A stretch of 64,000 bases of DNA, from the NCBI GenBank assembly GCA_963708855.1, contig CAVPUM010000016.1:1-64000 (forward strand), read 5' to 3'. The position numbers and the translations under genes are program-made. The DNA comes from CAIWHR01 sp963708855. Lineage in GTDB: Bacteria > Pseudomonadota > Gammaproteobacteria > Burkholderiales > Casimicrobiaceae. A model generated the notes under the pieces. It had not been told where the DNA came from. It did not search any database and saw only the letters and a list, made by a program, of their open reading frames with translations. Shown here in pieces: positions 18,959-27,592 of this stretch (position 1 is the first letter of the stretch; every line of letters starts with the position of its first letter).

Positions 18959-18966
18959 GGCCCATC

Positions 18967-19065
18967 ATGAGCAGCACACCCATCGTCGGCCGTCCTGCGC
19001 TCCCCGCGCTGACCTTCCTTGCGGGCGGCCCGCTGCTGCTTCTGCTGCGCCCCGCGCGCAGATAA
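18967..19065 (+). CDS. leuL: Leucine-rich leader peptide of leuA (LeuL-like attenuator)
   Basis: This 32-codon open frame begins MSSTPIVGRPALPALTFLAG and ends GPLLLLLRPARR before TAA. Five consecutive leucine codons (CTG CTG CTT CTG CTG, 19033-19047) lie near its end, as expected of a peptide whose translation stalls when charged tRNA-Leu is scarce. It sits between a good promoter and leuA. There is no room for a ribosome binding site if transcription starts where the promoter predicts, so the peptide may be read from a leaderless message. The 85 bases between its stop and leuA contain competing stems. Too short for automated callers. Function inferred from composition and position. Confidence 0.7.
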   Translation: MSSTPIVGRPALPALTFLAGGPLLLLLRPARR

Positions 19066-19095
19066 AACCCCCTCCCCTCCCAGCAGTGCCCGTGT

Positions 19096-19113
19096 CGTCC
19101 ATTGTCGGACGGC
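19096..19113 (+). promoter_or_regulatory. Alternative hairpin in the leuA leader
   Basis: CGTCC (19096-19100) pairs with GGACG (19107-19111) across a six-base loop. The same GGACGGC (19107-19113) can instead pair with GCCGTCC at 18989-18995 inside the leader frame. The two foldings exclude each other, as required for ribosome-dependent control, but no U-run marks an intrinsic terminator. Confidence 0.35.
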
Positions 19114-19150
19114 TGTGTTGTCTGCCCAGATTCCGGAACGAGGACCCACG

Positions 19151-20872
19151 ATGAAGCCCTACCCGTTGCGCAAGTACCGCCCCGTCCAGCAGGTGACGCT
19201 GCCCGACCGGCAGTGGCCTTCGCGTGCCATCACGCGCGCGCCGATCTGGTGCAGCGTGGATCTGCGGGATGGCAACCAGGCACTGATCGAGCCCATGGAC
19301 GCCGATCGCAAGCTGCGCATGTTCCGGCTCCTGGTGAAGATGGGATACAAGGAAATCGAGATCGGCTTCCCGGCGGCGTCGCAGACCGACTACGACTTCA
19401 CGCGCAAGCTGATCGTCGAGGGGCTCATTCCCGATGACGTGACGGTCCAGGTGCTCACGCAATCGCGCCCGGCGCAGATCGAGCGCACGTTCGAGGCGCT
19501 GGAGGGCGCAGGGCGTGCCATCGTTCATCTCTACAACTCGACGTCGACGACGCAGCGCCGGCTCGTTTTCGGCCTCGACCGCGAAGGCATCAAGGGGATC
19601 GCGGTCGCGGGGGCAAAGGTGATCCGCGACTTTGTCGCGCAACGTCCGGGAACCGAGTGGTTCCTCGAGTACTCGCCAGAGAGCTTTACCGGCACCGAGC
19701 TCGACTTCGCGGTGGAGGTGTGCGACGCAGTCACGGCGGTCTGGCTGCCGACCCCGCAGCGGAAGACCATTCTCAACCTTCCGTCGACCGTCGAGCTCGC
19801 GACACCCAACGTCTACGCCGACCAGATCGAGTGGATGTGCCGACACCTTGCGCGCCGCGACAGCGTGATCGTGTCGGTCCACCCGCACAACGATCGCGGC
19901 TGCGGGATAGCCTCGGCCGAGCTCGCTCTGATGGCGGGCGCGGAACGCGTCGAGGGATGCCTGTTCGGCAACGGCGAGCGCACGGGGAATGTGTGCCTCG
20001 TCACGCTCGGTCTCAACCTGTTCACGCAAGGCGTGGATCCGGATATCGACTTCTCCGACATCCAGCAGGTGATCCGCACCGTCGAGTACTGCAACCAGCT
20101 GCCGCTCGACCCGAGGCACCCGTACGGCGGCGAGCTCGTGTTCACGGCGTTTTCCGGTTCGCATCAGGACGCGATCAAGAAGGGGCTCGCCGCTCGCGTG
20201 AAGGAGCTGGAGCGGGGCAATGTCGAGTGGGACGTGCCGTACCTGCCGATCGACCCGACGGACATCGGTCGCACCTACGATGCGGTGATCCGCGTGAACA
20301 GCCAATCGGGCAAAGGCGGCATCGCGTATCTGCTCGAGCGCGACTACGGGCTGTCGCTGCCGCGCCTGCTGCAGATCGAGTTCAGCCAGGTCATACAGCA
20401 GATCACCGACACCAGCGGCAAGGAGCTTTCGGCCGCCGAGATCCGGGCCGCGTTCGACCACGAATATGTCGCCGCCACCGGGCGCCTGGCTTTCCTCGAT
20501 CATCGCACCCGGCACAGCGCGGCCGGCGCGGTCGAGCGCATGGTGGCGCGGCTCGCGATGGACGGCGCCGAAGTCGAACTGACCGGCGCGGGCAACGGGC
20601 CCGTGGACGCGTTCGTGCAGGCGCTGCGCGAAGGAGCCGGATTCGACATCCACGTGCAGAACTACCACGAGCATGGCGTCGGCAGCGGCGAGGACGCCAC
20701 GGCGGTTGCCTACGTGCAGCTGCGCGTCGGCAGCGACCACACCGTCTATGGCGTGGGCTTCGACGTCAACATCGTCACCGCGACACTGCGCGCGGTCGTG
20801 AGCGCGGCCAATCGCGCCGTGCAGCGCGACTGGCTTCGTCTGCTGCCCGCCAAGCGCGTCGTGCACGCCTAG
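19151..20872 (+). CDS. leuA: 2-isopropylmalate synthase, long LeuA2 form
   Basis: The enzyme condenses acetyl-CoA with 2-oxoisovalerate, the first committed step to leucine. At 573 residues, with the N-terminal extension MKPYPLRKYRPVQQVTLPDR, this is the second LeuA class, more usual in actinobacteria. The catalytic barrel shows WCSVDLRDGNQALIEPMDAD, a metal site VSVHPHNDRGCG and GNGERTGNVCLVTLGLNLFT. The C-terminal regulatory domain (from about residue 425) gives leucine feedback. GAGGACC lies before the ATG. Leader-peptide control upstream and the ilv genes nearby fit the pathway. Confidence 0.94.
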   Translation: MKPYPLRKYRPVQQVTLPDRQWPSRAITRAPIWCSVDLRDGNQALIEPMDADRKLRMFRLLVKMGYKEIEIGFPAASQTDYDFTRKLIVEGLIPDDVTVQVLTQSRPAQIERTFEALEGAGRAIVHLYNSTSTTQRRLVFGLDREGIKGIAVAGAKVIRDFVAQRPGTEWFLEYSPESFTGTELDFAVEVCDAVTAVWLPTPQRKTILNLPSTVELATPNVYADQIEWMCRHLARRDSVIVSVHPHNDRGCGIASAELALMAGAERVEGCLFGNGERTGNVCLVTLGLNLFTQGVDPDIDFSDIQQVIRTVEYCNQLPLDPRHPYGGELVFTAFSGSHQDAIKKGLAARVKELERGNVEWDVPYLPIDPTDIGRTYDAVIRVNSQSGKGGIAYLLERDYGLSLPRLLQIEFSQVIQQITDTSGKELSAAEIRAAFDHEYVAATGRLAFLDHRTRHSAAGAVERMVARLAMDGAEVELTGAGNGPVDAFVQALREGAGFDIHVQNYHEHGVGSGEDATAVAYVQLRVGSDHTVYGVGFDVNIVTATLRAVVSAANRAVQRDWLRLLPAKRVVHA

Positions 20873-20938
20873 ACCCGGGTCTGGCGTCGCCCCGGGCTGG
20901 TTCCGGATTCCGCGGCGGGGACAGGGACACAGGCGCGC

Positions 20939-20958
20939 CGCCGCAGCAGGTTGCGGCG
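20939..20958 (+). terminator. Hairpin downstream of leuA
   Basis: CGCCGCA-GCAGGT-TGCGGCG forms a perfect 7-bp stem 67 bases after the leuA stop. A palindrome AGACCCGGGTCT (20871-20882) overlaps the stop codon itself. Neither has a U-run, so rho-independent termination is uncertain. Confidence 0.3.
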
Positions 20959-20993
20959 CCCGGGGTCCGCTCGCGCTGCAGTGCAATATCGGC

Positions 20994-20999
20994 TAGAAT
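20994..20999 (+). promoter_or_regulatory. -10 element (TAGAAT) upstream of malate synthase
   Basis: TAGAAT lies 89 bases before the aceB start. The same hexamer stands before glnS and htpX in this window. No strong -35 is seen here. Confidence 0.35.
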
Positions 21000-21087
21000 T
21001 TGAAGCTGGAAACCGCCTCCAGTGCGGATGTCTCGACGCCGTCGAAACCGACCCGCGTTCCCTTCCCAGCGCAGCGAGAATTTCCCC

Positions 21088-22689
21088 ATGAGCAACCCCC
21101 AGTACGGCCCCGGCATCGAGATTACCGGGCGCATCACTCCCGAGTACGCCCAGATCCTGACCCCAGAAGCGGTCGCGCTGGCGGCCAAGCTGCAACGCGC
21201 GTTCGGCAGCCGTCGCGCCGACCTGCTGGCCCGCCGGGCGCGACGCCAGTCCGAGCTCGACGCCGGCGCGCTGCCGGACTTCCTTGCCGAAACCCGCAAA
21301 ATCCGCGACGGCGACTGGACCTGCGCGCCGATCCCCGCGGACATCGTCGACCGGCGGGTCGAGATCACCGGGCCGGTCGACCGGAAGATGGTGATCAATG
21401 CGCTCAATTCGGGCGCCAACGTGTTCATGGCGGACTTCGAGGACGCGAACACGCCGAAGTGGGACAACAACCTGCAGGGCCACCTCAACCTGCGCGACGC
21501 GATTCGCCGCCGGATCGACTACACCTCGCCCGAGGGCAAGGCCTACCGGCTCAACGCGAAGACCGCCGTCCTGTTTGTCCGCCCGCGTGGCTGGCACCTG
21601 CCCGAGAAGCACGTGCGAATCGACGGCCAGCCGATTTCGGGCGGTATCTTCGACTTCGCGCTCTACGTCTTCCACAACGCAAGGGAGCTCATCGCCGGTG
21701 GCAGCGGGCCGTATTTCTACCTGCCCAAGCTCGAAAGCCATCTCGAGGCGCGGCTCTGGAACGACATCTTCGTCATGGCGCAGGACGAGCTCGGCGTGCC
21801 GCGCGGCTCGATCCGCGCGACGGTGCTGATCGAGACGCTGCTCGCGGCGTTCGAGATGGACGAGATCCTCTACGAATTGCGCGAGCACTCGGCGGGTCTC
21901 AACTGCGGACGCTGGGACTATATCTTCTCGTGCATCAAGAAGCTGCGGAACAACCGGGATTTCTGCCTGGCCGATCGCGCGCTCGTCACGATGACGACGC
22001 ACTTCATGAAGAGCTACGCGCTGTTGCTGGTGAAGACCTGCCATCGCCGCAACATTCACGCGATGGGCGGGATGGCGGCGCAGATTCCGGTGAAGAACGA
22101 CGAAGCCGCGAACGCCGAGGCGTTCGCCAAAGTCAAAGCCGACAAGGAGCGCGAGGCAACGCAGGGCCACGACGGCACCTGGGTCGCGCATCCGGGCCTC
22201 GTGCCGGTCGCCAAGGAGGCGTTCGACCGCCTGATGCCGGCGCCGAATCAGATTGCGTCCAAGAAACGCGACGACGTGACCGTGACCGCGGCCGACCTCC
22301 TGCAATTCGAGCCCGCGACGCCGATCACCGAAAAAGGGCTGCGCCTCAACATCAATGTCGCGATCCAGTACGTCGGCGCTTGGCTCGTCGGGCAGGGGGC
22401 GGTGCCGATCTACAACCTGATGGAGGATGCGGCGACGGCCGAGATCTCGCGCTCGCAGGTCTGGCAGTGGATCCGCTCGCCGAAGGGCAAGCTCGACGAC
22501 GGGCGCAAGATCACGAAGGAAATGGTGGCGGCGATGATCCCGGAGGAGCTCGTCAAGATCCGCGAGTTGCTGGGCCCGGCATACGGCGCGGGCAAGTACG
22601 GCGATGCCGCGGAAATTTTCGCCGACCTCGTCAACAACGACACGTTCGTCGAGTTCCTGACGTTGCCGGCGTACGAACGGATCGACTGA
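21088..22689 (+). CDS. aceB: Malate synthase A
   Basis: The enzyme condenses glyoxylate and acetyl-CoA to malate in the glyoxylate shunt. The 533-residue A-type protein starts MSNPQYGPGIEITGRITPEY. Active-site and substrate segments include ANVFMADFEDANTPKWDNNL, AVLFVRPRGWHLPEKHV, ATVLIETLLAAFEMDEILYE, LNCGRWDYIFSCIKKLR and HAMGGMAAQIPVKND. The C-terminal plug domain ends LVNNDTFVEFLTLPAYERID. It is a single-gene unit here; isocitrate lyase is not in the window. The pathway would convert C2 units such as those from 3-hydroxybutyryl-CoA breakdown into biomass, which links loosely to the HCM operon. Confidence 0.95.
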   Translation: MSNPQYGPGIEITGRITPEYAQILTPEAVALAAKLQRAFGSRRADLLARRARRQSELDAGALPDFLAETRKIRDGDWTCAPIPADIVDRRVEITGPVDRKMVINALNSGANVFMADFEDANTPKWDNNLQGHLNLRDAIRRRIDYTSPEGKAYRLNAKTAVLFVRPRGWHLPEKHVRIDGQPISGGIFDFALYVFHNARELIAGGSGPYFYLPKLESHLEARLWNDIFVMAQDELGVPRGSIRATVLIETLLAAFEMDEILYELREHSAGLNCGRWDYIFSCIKKLRNNRDFCLADRALVTMTTHFMKSYALLLVKTCHRRNIHAMGGMAAQIPVKNDEAANAEAFAKVKADKEREATQGHDGTWVAHPGLVPVAKEAFDRLMPAPNQIASKKRDDVTVTAADLLQFEPATPITEKGLRLNINVAIQYVGAWLVGQGAVPIYNLMEDAATAEISRSQVWQWIRSPKGKLDDGRKITKEMVAAMIPEELVKIRELLGPAYGAGKYGDAAEIFADLVNNDTFVEFLTLPAYERID

Positions 22690-22710
22690 AGCGCGCGACG
22701 CGCCTGGCCA

Positions 22711-23020
22711 TCACACCAGGCGGTAGGGCTCCAGCTGCACCGACTCCACTTCGGCGCCGAGCATGGTCACGCTGCCGCCACGGCGACTGACTCCATCGTC
22801 GGAGAACTCGAATACGAAGATGCGGCGCAGGGCAGTGTGCCCCTCGCCGTGTCGGACGAGGCGTGTCTGCAGGCCCCGCACGGTGTCGTCGAGGAACTGC
22901 AACCCCTGCTGCCGGCATGCGGCCTTGGCGACGGCTACCGCGGCTTCGCGCGCACGCAGGGTGTCGAAGACGAGCCAGCCGCGCGAGCGCGGTCGCGGCG
23001 ATCAGAACGAGCTCCCACAT
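22711..23020 (-). CDS. DUF3301 small membrane-anchored protein (one frameshift)
   Basis: About 103 residues start MWELVLIAATALA at 23020, an N-terminal membrane helix. After correcting one missing base near 22985, WLVFDTLRAREAAVAVAKAA then CRQQGLQFLDDTVRGLQTRL, RRIFVFEFSDDGVSRRGGSV and TMLGAEVESVQLEPYRL follow. The DDTV and FEFSDDG elements are DUF3301 hallmarks. Function unknown. It converges on malate synthase with 21 bases between the stops. Confidence 0.7.
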
Positions 23021-23271
23021 GGAGCGCGATCGTACCGCATGCCTTGCGGCAGGGCGACGCGCCGCGCGCATCCACCCGCCCGGTTCGGCGCCGGCAATCC
23101 CGGCGCGAACATGACCCGTTTGCATTCTCATCACCGGGTCGAGCGCAAACCGGATCAGCAACCTAGCTCGGCGGTCGGTGGCGCCGGTCAAGCGTCGACC
23201 CGTGCACCATCGGCCCGTACGTCGTCCCCTTCACCGGGTACCGGACTCTGCGCCCTGCTGCCGGTGCCTTT

Positions 23272-24876
23272 TCAGCCGCCGGCGAGCTGCTTTGCCTGCT
23301 GCAACGTGGCGCGCTGAGAATCTGCATCGCTGCCCAGTTGCACGACCTGGGCCGCCATCGACCGCGCCTTGGCCTGATCGCCCGCCCCGCGCGCCGCCGT
23401 CATGGCGCCGGCCAAGGTCCGGTAGCGGTTCGGTTCCTTGGTCATCACGGTCTCGTACTCGCGCAGCGCGTCGGCGAATTTGTTCTGGGCCAGCAGCATC
23501 TCGGCCAGGAGCTCGCGCGCCGGCACCAGCGGTCCCGGGACGACGACGTGCTTCTCGGTCGCGTCCTCGCGCAGCGCGGTCGCTCGCAACCCTTCGATGC
23601 ATTCGGCTGACTTGCCATCCGCACACAGCGCCAGCGCGCCGACCACCGCAGCCTGGATGTCGATCTGCTCCACCCAATAGGTCAGCTTCAAGTCCTTTGC
23701 CGCATCGCGCAGCGCAATGAGCCGCGTCTGCTGCGCGCGCGCGTTGGCCGCGTTGCCGGCGCGCGCCGCACCGATGCCGCGGGCGTAGGCGTTGACCGCC
23801 TCGGCCTGCGGGTATTTCTTCCAGGGATAGGCGTCTGCCGCCGGAGTCAGCGGCAGCGTTGCGGCGGCGGCCCAGTCGCCGCGCTCCAGCGCCACGCGCG
23901 CCGGCATCGCGGCGTAGGCAAACGCAGCTGCGAAATTGTCGATCGGCTTCATGCCGAAGGACTGCTGCATGGCCTTCCGCGCCGCCTCGTCCTGCGCCAA
24001 TTGCAGATGGGCATAGACCATGTAGTCCGACGCATGATGGCCGTCGAACGTCGCATCGCCGGCGACGCGCGCGGATTCGCGGTTCGCGGCAATCGACTCC
24101 TTCCAATAACCGACGCGGGTGAAGATGTGCGCGGGCATGTGCAGCGCATGCGCCGCGTCCGGCGCGATCGCGGCGTAGGCCTTCGCCGCCGGCAACCCCT
24201 GCCTGGCGATCGGCGGATAGTCGTAGCTGTGGATCAGGTAGTGCGCAGCGCCGGGATGATCCGGATACGCCTTGAACAGCGGCTCCAGGATGCGCGCGGC
24301 CTTGAGCTGGTTGGCGTAGGTCTTGTCCGCGGGATTGAAGTTGGCCGACGTGATCAGGGCGGACAGGATCGCCGCCTCCTTGTCCTCCGGGTTGCGCGCC
24401 GCGACCTGCGCCATGGCGGCATCGTAAGCCAGCATGCGCTGGGCGTGCGGCGTGCTCGCGTGGTCGCGCACGAAGGCGCCCACCGCATCGACGTAGTCGC
24501 GCTCGCGCGAGGTCCTTAGCCCCGCGGCCCTGGCGGCGTCCAGCGCGGCGACGACGTCGTTCAGGTTTTGCGCTGTCAGCCCGGCGGGCCAGACGAAGGG
24601 ATTGCCGAGCAGCGACATCGCGTGGCCCCAATGAGCCATGCCGCAGGCCGGATCGGCGGCGGCGATGGACTTGAACGCGGCCACCGCCTGCGGCCAGGCG
24701 AACGAGTGGTAGAGCGCCATCGCCGTGCCGAACTGTTGCTGCGCGGCGGTGCCGCATTCGACCTTGAACTCGACGGTGCCGAGCCGGGCCACGCCGTGGG
24801 CGTGAGCGGGTGCGACGGCGAGCGGGGCAAGGCAGGCAAGAACGGCGGCGAGCGAGCCGAGGCGTGTGACCCGCAT
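23272..24876 (-). CDS. Exported tetratricopeptide-type protein
   Basis: The 534-residue protein has a signal peptide (MRVTRLGSLAAVLACLAPLA then VAPAHA). An alpha-helical repeat array follows: QFGTAMALYHSFAWPQAVAA, AAADPACGMAHWGHAMSLLG, DHPGAAHYLIHSYDYPPIAR, HALHMPAHIFTRVGYWKESI and later AREYETVMTKEPNRYRTLAG-like helices. The AHWG and H-x-PAHI motifs occur in a widespread family of TPR proteins of unknown function; the His clusters could bind metal. Alternative in-frame starts exist at 24897 and 24999; 24876 gives the best signal peptide. No operon partner is evident. Confidence 0.75.
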   Translation of the reverse strand: MRVTRLGSLAAVLACLAPLAVAPAHAHGVARLGTVEFKVECGTAAQQQFGTAMALYHSFAWPQAVAAFKSIAAADPACGMAHWGHAMSLLGNPFVWPAGLTAQNLNDVVAALDAARAAGLRTSRERDYVDAVGAFVRDHASTPHAQRMLAYDAAMAQVAARNPEDKEAAILSALITSANFNPADKTYANQLKAARILEPLFKAYPDHPGAAHYLIHSYDYPPIARQGLPAAKAYAAIAPDAAHALHMPAHIFTRVGYWKESIAANRESARVAGDATFDGHHASDYMVYAHLQLAQDEAARKAMQQSFGMKPIDNFAAAFAYAAMPARVALERGDWAAAATLPLTPAADAYPWKKYPQAEAVNAYARGIGAARAGNAANARAQQTRLIALRDAAKDLKLTYWVEQIDIQAAVVGALALCADGKSAECIEGLRATALREDATEKHVVVPGPLVPARELLAEMLLAQNKFADALREYETVMTKEPNRYRTLAGAMTAARGAGDQAKARSMAAQVVQLGSDADSQRATLQQAKQLAGG

Positions 24877-25385
24877 GAATGTCCGCCGTTCAGGCATGCC
24901 GCGCTGACGTGGTCGTGCCGTGCGCAGGCACCGGCGTTGCAGCGAGGTTGCCGACCTCGTCAGTCGGCGCAGATGGAAAGACTGCAAGAGACGGAACATG
25001 GGAGATCCCCCGATAGTTGGCCGTGGCGGCAGGAATGCGCTGCGCTGCAAACGCGGGCCCCGGCGCGGCGCAACGCGCCGATAGGTCGGACTATGGCGCC
25101 CAATCCCGCGCTTGTCTGGCGCATGCGGCACCTTATAGGCGCATCATCCTGGCCGTGCAAGCCCCTGCACGAATGCTCGAGGCGGGACGCGCTTCCGCGA
25201 ATCGGACCGGTACCCGGTTCGGACCATCCGGCGCTCGGCGCTGCCAGCCGGCACGACGTGCGAAGCGGGCGTCGCCGCCACGAACGGACGATCGACCCGC
25301 ACGACCGAACTCGCGATAATCTCGCTCGCGTGACGGAATTGCCACGCGGCCGGATCATCCCGAAACGATCAACAGGAGGAGCGCG
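24877..25385. other. Divergent intergenic region between the TPR and SDR genes
   Basis: About 500 bases carry no gene I can support. The part next to 24876 could be an N-terminal extension of the TPR gene (in-frame ATG codons at 24897 and 24999). A GATAAT at 25315-25320 may be the -10 of the SDR gene. CAGGAGGAGCGCG before 25386 is a strong ribosome binding site. Confidence 0.4.
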
Positions 25386-26150
25386 ATGGGCAGTCTCGAC
25401 GGCAAGGTGGCGTGGGTGACCGGGGCGGGGTCTGGCATGGGGCTGTCCGGCGCCCGGCAACTTGCGGACGCGGGCGCGACGGTCATCATGTCGGGTCGGC
25501 GCGCGGAGGTGCTGGAGCGCGAAGCGGATGCCATCCGCAAAGCGGGAGGGAAGGCCGAAGTCGAGGCGCTCGACGTGAGCGACGCGATGTCGGTGCAGCG
25601 CGTGGTGCAGTCGATCCTCGCCCGTCAGGGCAAAGTGGACATCCTGGTCAACAGCGCTGGCCTGAACAACCCGCAGCGTTTCTGGCGCGATCAAACCGTC
25701 GCGAGCTGGGACCAGGTCATCCGCGTCAACCTCGACGGCACGTTCTACTGCACGCAGGCGGTGCTGCCGTCCATGCGCGGGCGCAAGGACGGTCTGGTGA
25801 TCAACATCTCCTCGTGGGCCGGCAGGTACACGCTGGCGATGGCGGGCGCGGCCTACAACGCGAGCAAGCACGCGGTTGTCGCGCTGACCGAAACCATCAA
25901 CATGGAGGAATGCGTCAACGGCATCCGCGCGTGCGCCATCTGTCCGGCCGAGGTGGCGACGCCGATACTGGACCGGCGTCCGGTGCCGCCATCGCCCGAG
26001 GAGCGGGCCAGGATGCTCCAGGCCGACGACCTCGGGAAGACGATCCGGTGGGTGGCCGAGCAGCCGGCACACGTCTGCATCAATGAGATCACGATGAGTC
26101 CGACCTGGAACCGCATGTATGTCGGTGGCGCGGATCTCAAGCGGCCGTAG
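25386..26150 (+). CDS. SDR-family NAD(P)-dependent oxidoreductase
   Basis: A 254-residue short-chain dehydrogenase has the cofactor loop VTGAGSGMGLSGARQLADAG, the NNAG-equivalent LVNSAGLNNPQ, the catalytic Ser in LVINISSWAGRY and Y-x-x-x-K in AAYNASKHAVVALTET. SGRRAEVLEREAD after the second strand, with Arg-Arg, favours NADP(H). CPAEVATPILDRRPVPPSPE follows the usual PG position. It is preceded by a strong AGGAGGAG and stands alone. Substrate unknown; close homologues include 3-oxoacyl-ACP reductase-like and sorbitol-type enzymes. Confidence 0.85.
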   Translation: MGSLDGKVAWVTGAGSGMGLSGARQLADAGATVIMSGRRAEVLEREADAIRKAGGKAEVEALDVSDAMSVQRVVQSILARQGKVDILVNSAGLNNPQRFWRDQTVASWDQVIRVNLDGTFYCTQAVLPSMRGRKDGLVINISSWAGRYTLAMAGAAYNASKHAVVALTETINMEECVNGIRACAICPAEVATPILDRRPVPPSPEERARMLQADDLGKTIRWVAEQPAHVCINEITMSPTWNRMYVGGADLKRP

Positions 26151-26196
26151 CGCAATGGGGTTCGGCGACCGTCGGGGTGCAGCGCACCGGTCGTGC

Positions 26197-26775
26197 TCAG
26201 TGCCCACCTTCGACCAGAAGCCCGGCAGCGGCGAGCGCGGTGGCGAGATCCCGTTCGATGCGCGCCGCGTCGGCTTGCGCGATATGCTGCAGATGCAGCA
26301 CCGGGCCGATCAGCAGTTCCTGGCCGCGCTTCAAGACGCTGCCCGCCGCGCGTATGCCTGCCCGGTGCTGGTCGAAGCGCTGCGCGGGCGCGTAAGCGGT
26401 CATGCCCACGTAGATGCCCTGCAGGTGAGGGTCCCGGTCGCTGAAGTCGAGTCGTACGAGATAGATGTTGCGCCGTCCCCGGTTCGCCGCCGCAAATCCT
26501 GCCGCGACCTCGTAGACGAGCGGCAGCCACGATACGTAATTCATCGGCAACCATTCGGGAATCGACGTCGCCGCCCGCTGCCACAACTGCGCAAGCGCCG
26601 TTTCGATGTAGCTGGGAAAGGCATTGCGCATCCACCACTCATGGATGCAGTGCGCGCCCGCCGCGCCATCTCCGGCTGCGAGCGCCCCGCGGAACCGCGC
26701 CTGCAGCTCGAACTCAGGGACGGCCCGGAAGGGACGCGCTCCAGGCCGCGCTTTTGCGAGCGACGGGGTCACCAC
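26197..26775 (-). CDS. GIY-YIG-like small protein, unknown function
   Basis: The 192-residue protein has an N-terminal half of unknown fold (FPSYIETALAQLWQRAATSI, PEWLPMNYVSWLPLVYEVAA). Its C-terminal half resembles the GIY-YIG nuclease core: NIYLVRLDFSDRDPHLQGIY, then VGMTAYAPAQRFDQHRAGI, a Gly-containing loop, and IERDLATALAAAGLLVEGGH, where the Glu could be the metal ligand. The IYVGMT, RF and QH elements are those of the family; the full catalytic set cannot be confirmed by eye. It follows the ABC permease gene on the same strand by 85 bases, where the transporter ATPase gene would be expected. Confidence 0.55.
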   Translation of the reverse strand: MVTPSLAKARPGARPFRAVPEFELQARFRGALAAGDGAAGAHCIHEWWMRNAFPSYIETALAQLWQRAATSIPEWLPMNYVSWLPLVYEVAAGFAAANRGRRNIYLVRLDFSDRDPHLQGIYVGMTAYAPAQRFDQHRAGIRAAGSVLKRGQELLIGPVLHLQHIAQADAARIERDLATALAAAGLLVEGGH

Positions 26776-26860
26776 CGCTCGCGCTCGCAGACCTGGGCGC
26801 CCTGTGCCTTGCCCCAGCCGATGTCTTTGCTTTCGATGCCGGGGAGCGAGTGCGCAGTAC

Positions 26861-27592
26861 TCAGCACAGAGCAGGCCGCCGGCTCGTCCTGGGTGTCAGA
26901 TGGGCCAGGAAATGACGCTCCAGCAGCTTGAAAACACCGATCAGGCAGAACGTGCAGCAAAGGTAGATCGCCGCGGCAAAGAGATAGGCTTCGAACGGCA
27001 GATAGAAATCGGAATAGATCCGGCTTGCCGCGGCCGTGAGGTCCAGCATCGCAGGCACCGCGCTGGCGAGGCTGGTGCTGTGCAGCATCATCACCACCTC
27101 GTTGCTGTAGGCCGGCAGCGTGCGCCGCATGGCACTGGGCAGCACGATATGCAGCATCGCCTGGAAACGGCTCATGCCGAAGGCCTGCGCCGATTCGATT
27201 TCGCCTGCGTTGGTTTCGCGGATGGCGCCGGCCAGCATTTCGGCGGTGTATCCGGCGGTGTTCAGACTGAATGCCAGCAGGGCGCAGAAGAATGCGTCCT
27301 TGAAGTAGATCCATGGCCAGACCGTGTCCCATCGTGTCTGGATCCACTCCAGTTGGGCCAGGCCGTAGTAGATCATGTACACCTGTATCAGCAACGGCGT
27401 GCCGCGGATGACGAAGGTGTAGGCGCCGACCATGCGTTGCATCACCTTGCTCTGCCCGGTGAGCACCAGCGCGAAGACGAGTGCCAGCACACCGCCGACG
27501 GCAAGAGACGAGAGCAGCAGGCCGAGGGTTGTCAGCAGGCCCTCCCCGTACAGGGCGAGGCTCTCCTCGCGGAGGATCACTTCCCAGTTCAC
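26861..27592 (-). CDS. Polar amino acid ABC transporter permease (HisM/ArtM type)
   Basis: This 243-residue inner-membrane permease has the EAA loop (ETNAGEIESAQAFGMSRFQA then MLHIVLPSAMRRTLP) and TLGLLLSSLAVGGVLALVFA at the N-terminus, as in histidine/lysine/arginine uptake systems. Its ATG overlaps the stop of the partner permease (ATGA), so the two are coupled. It faces the cytosolic ATPase through its EAA loop, but no ATPase gene follows in the window. Confidence 0.88.
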   Translation of the reverse strand: MNWEVILREESLALYGEGLLTTLGLLLSSLAVGGVLALVFALVLTGQSKVMQRMVGAYTFVIRGTPLLIQVYMIYYGLAQLEWIQTRWDTVWPWIYFKDAFFCALLAFSLNTAGYTAEMLAGAIRETNAGEIESAQAFGMSRFQAMLHIVLPSAMRRTLPAYSNEVVMMLHSTSLASAVPAMLDLTAAASRIYSDFYLPFEAYLFAAAIYLCCTFCLIGVFKLLERHFLAHLTPRTSRRPALC

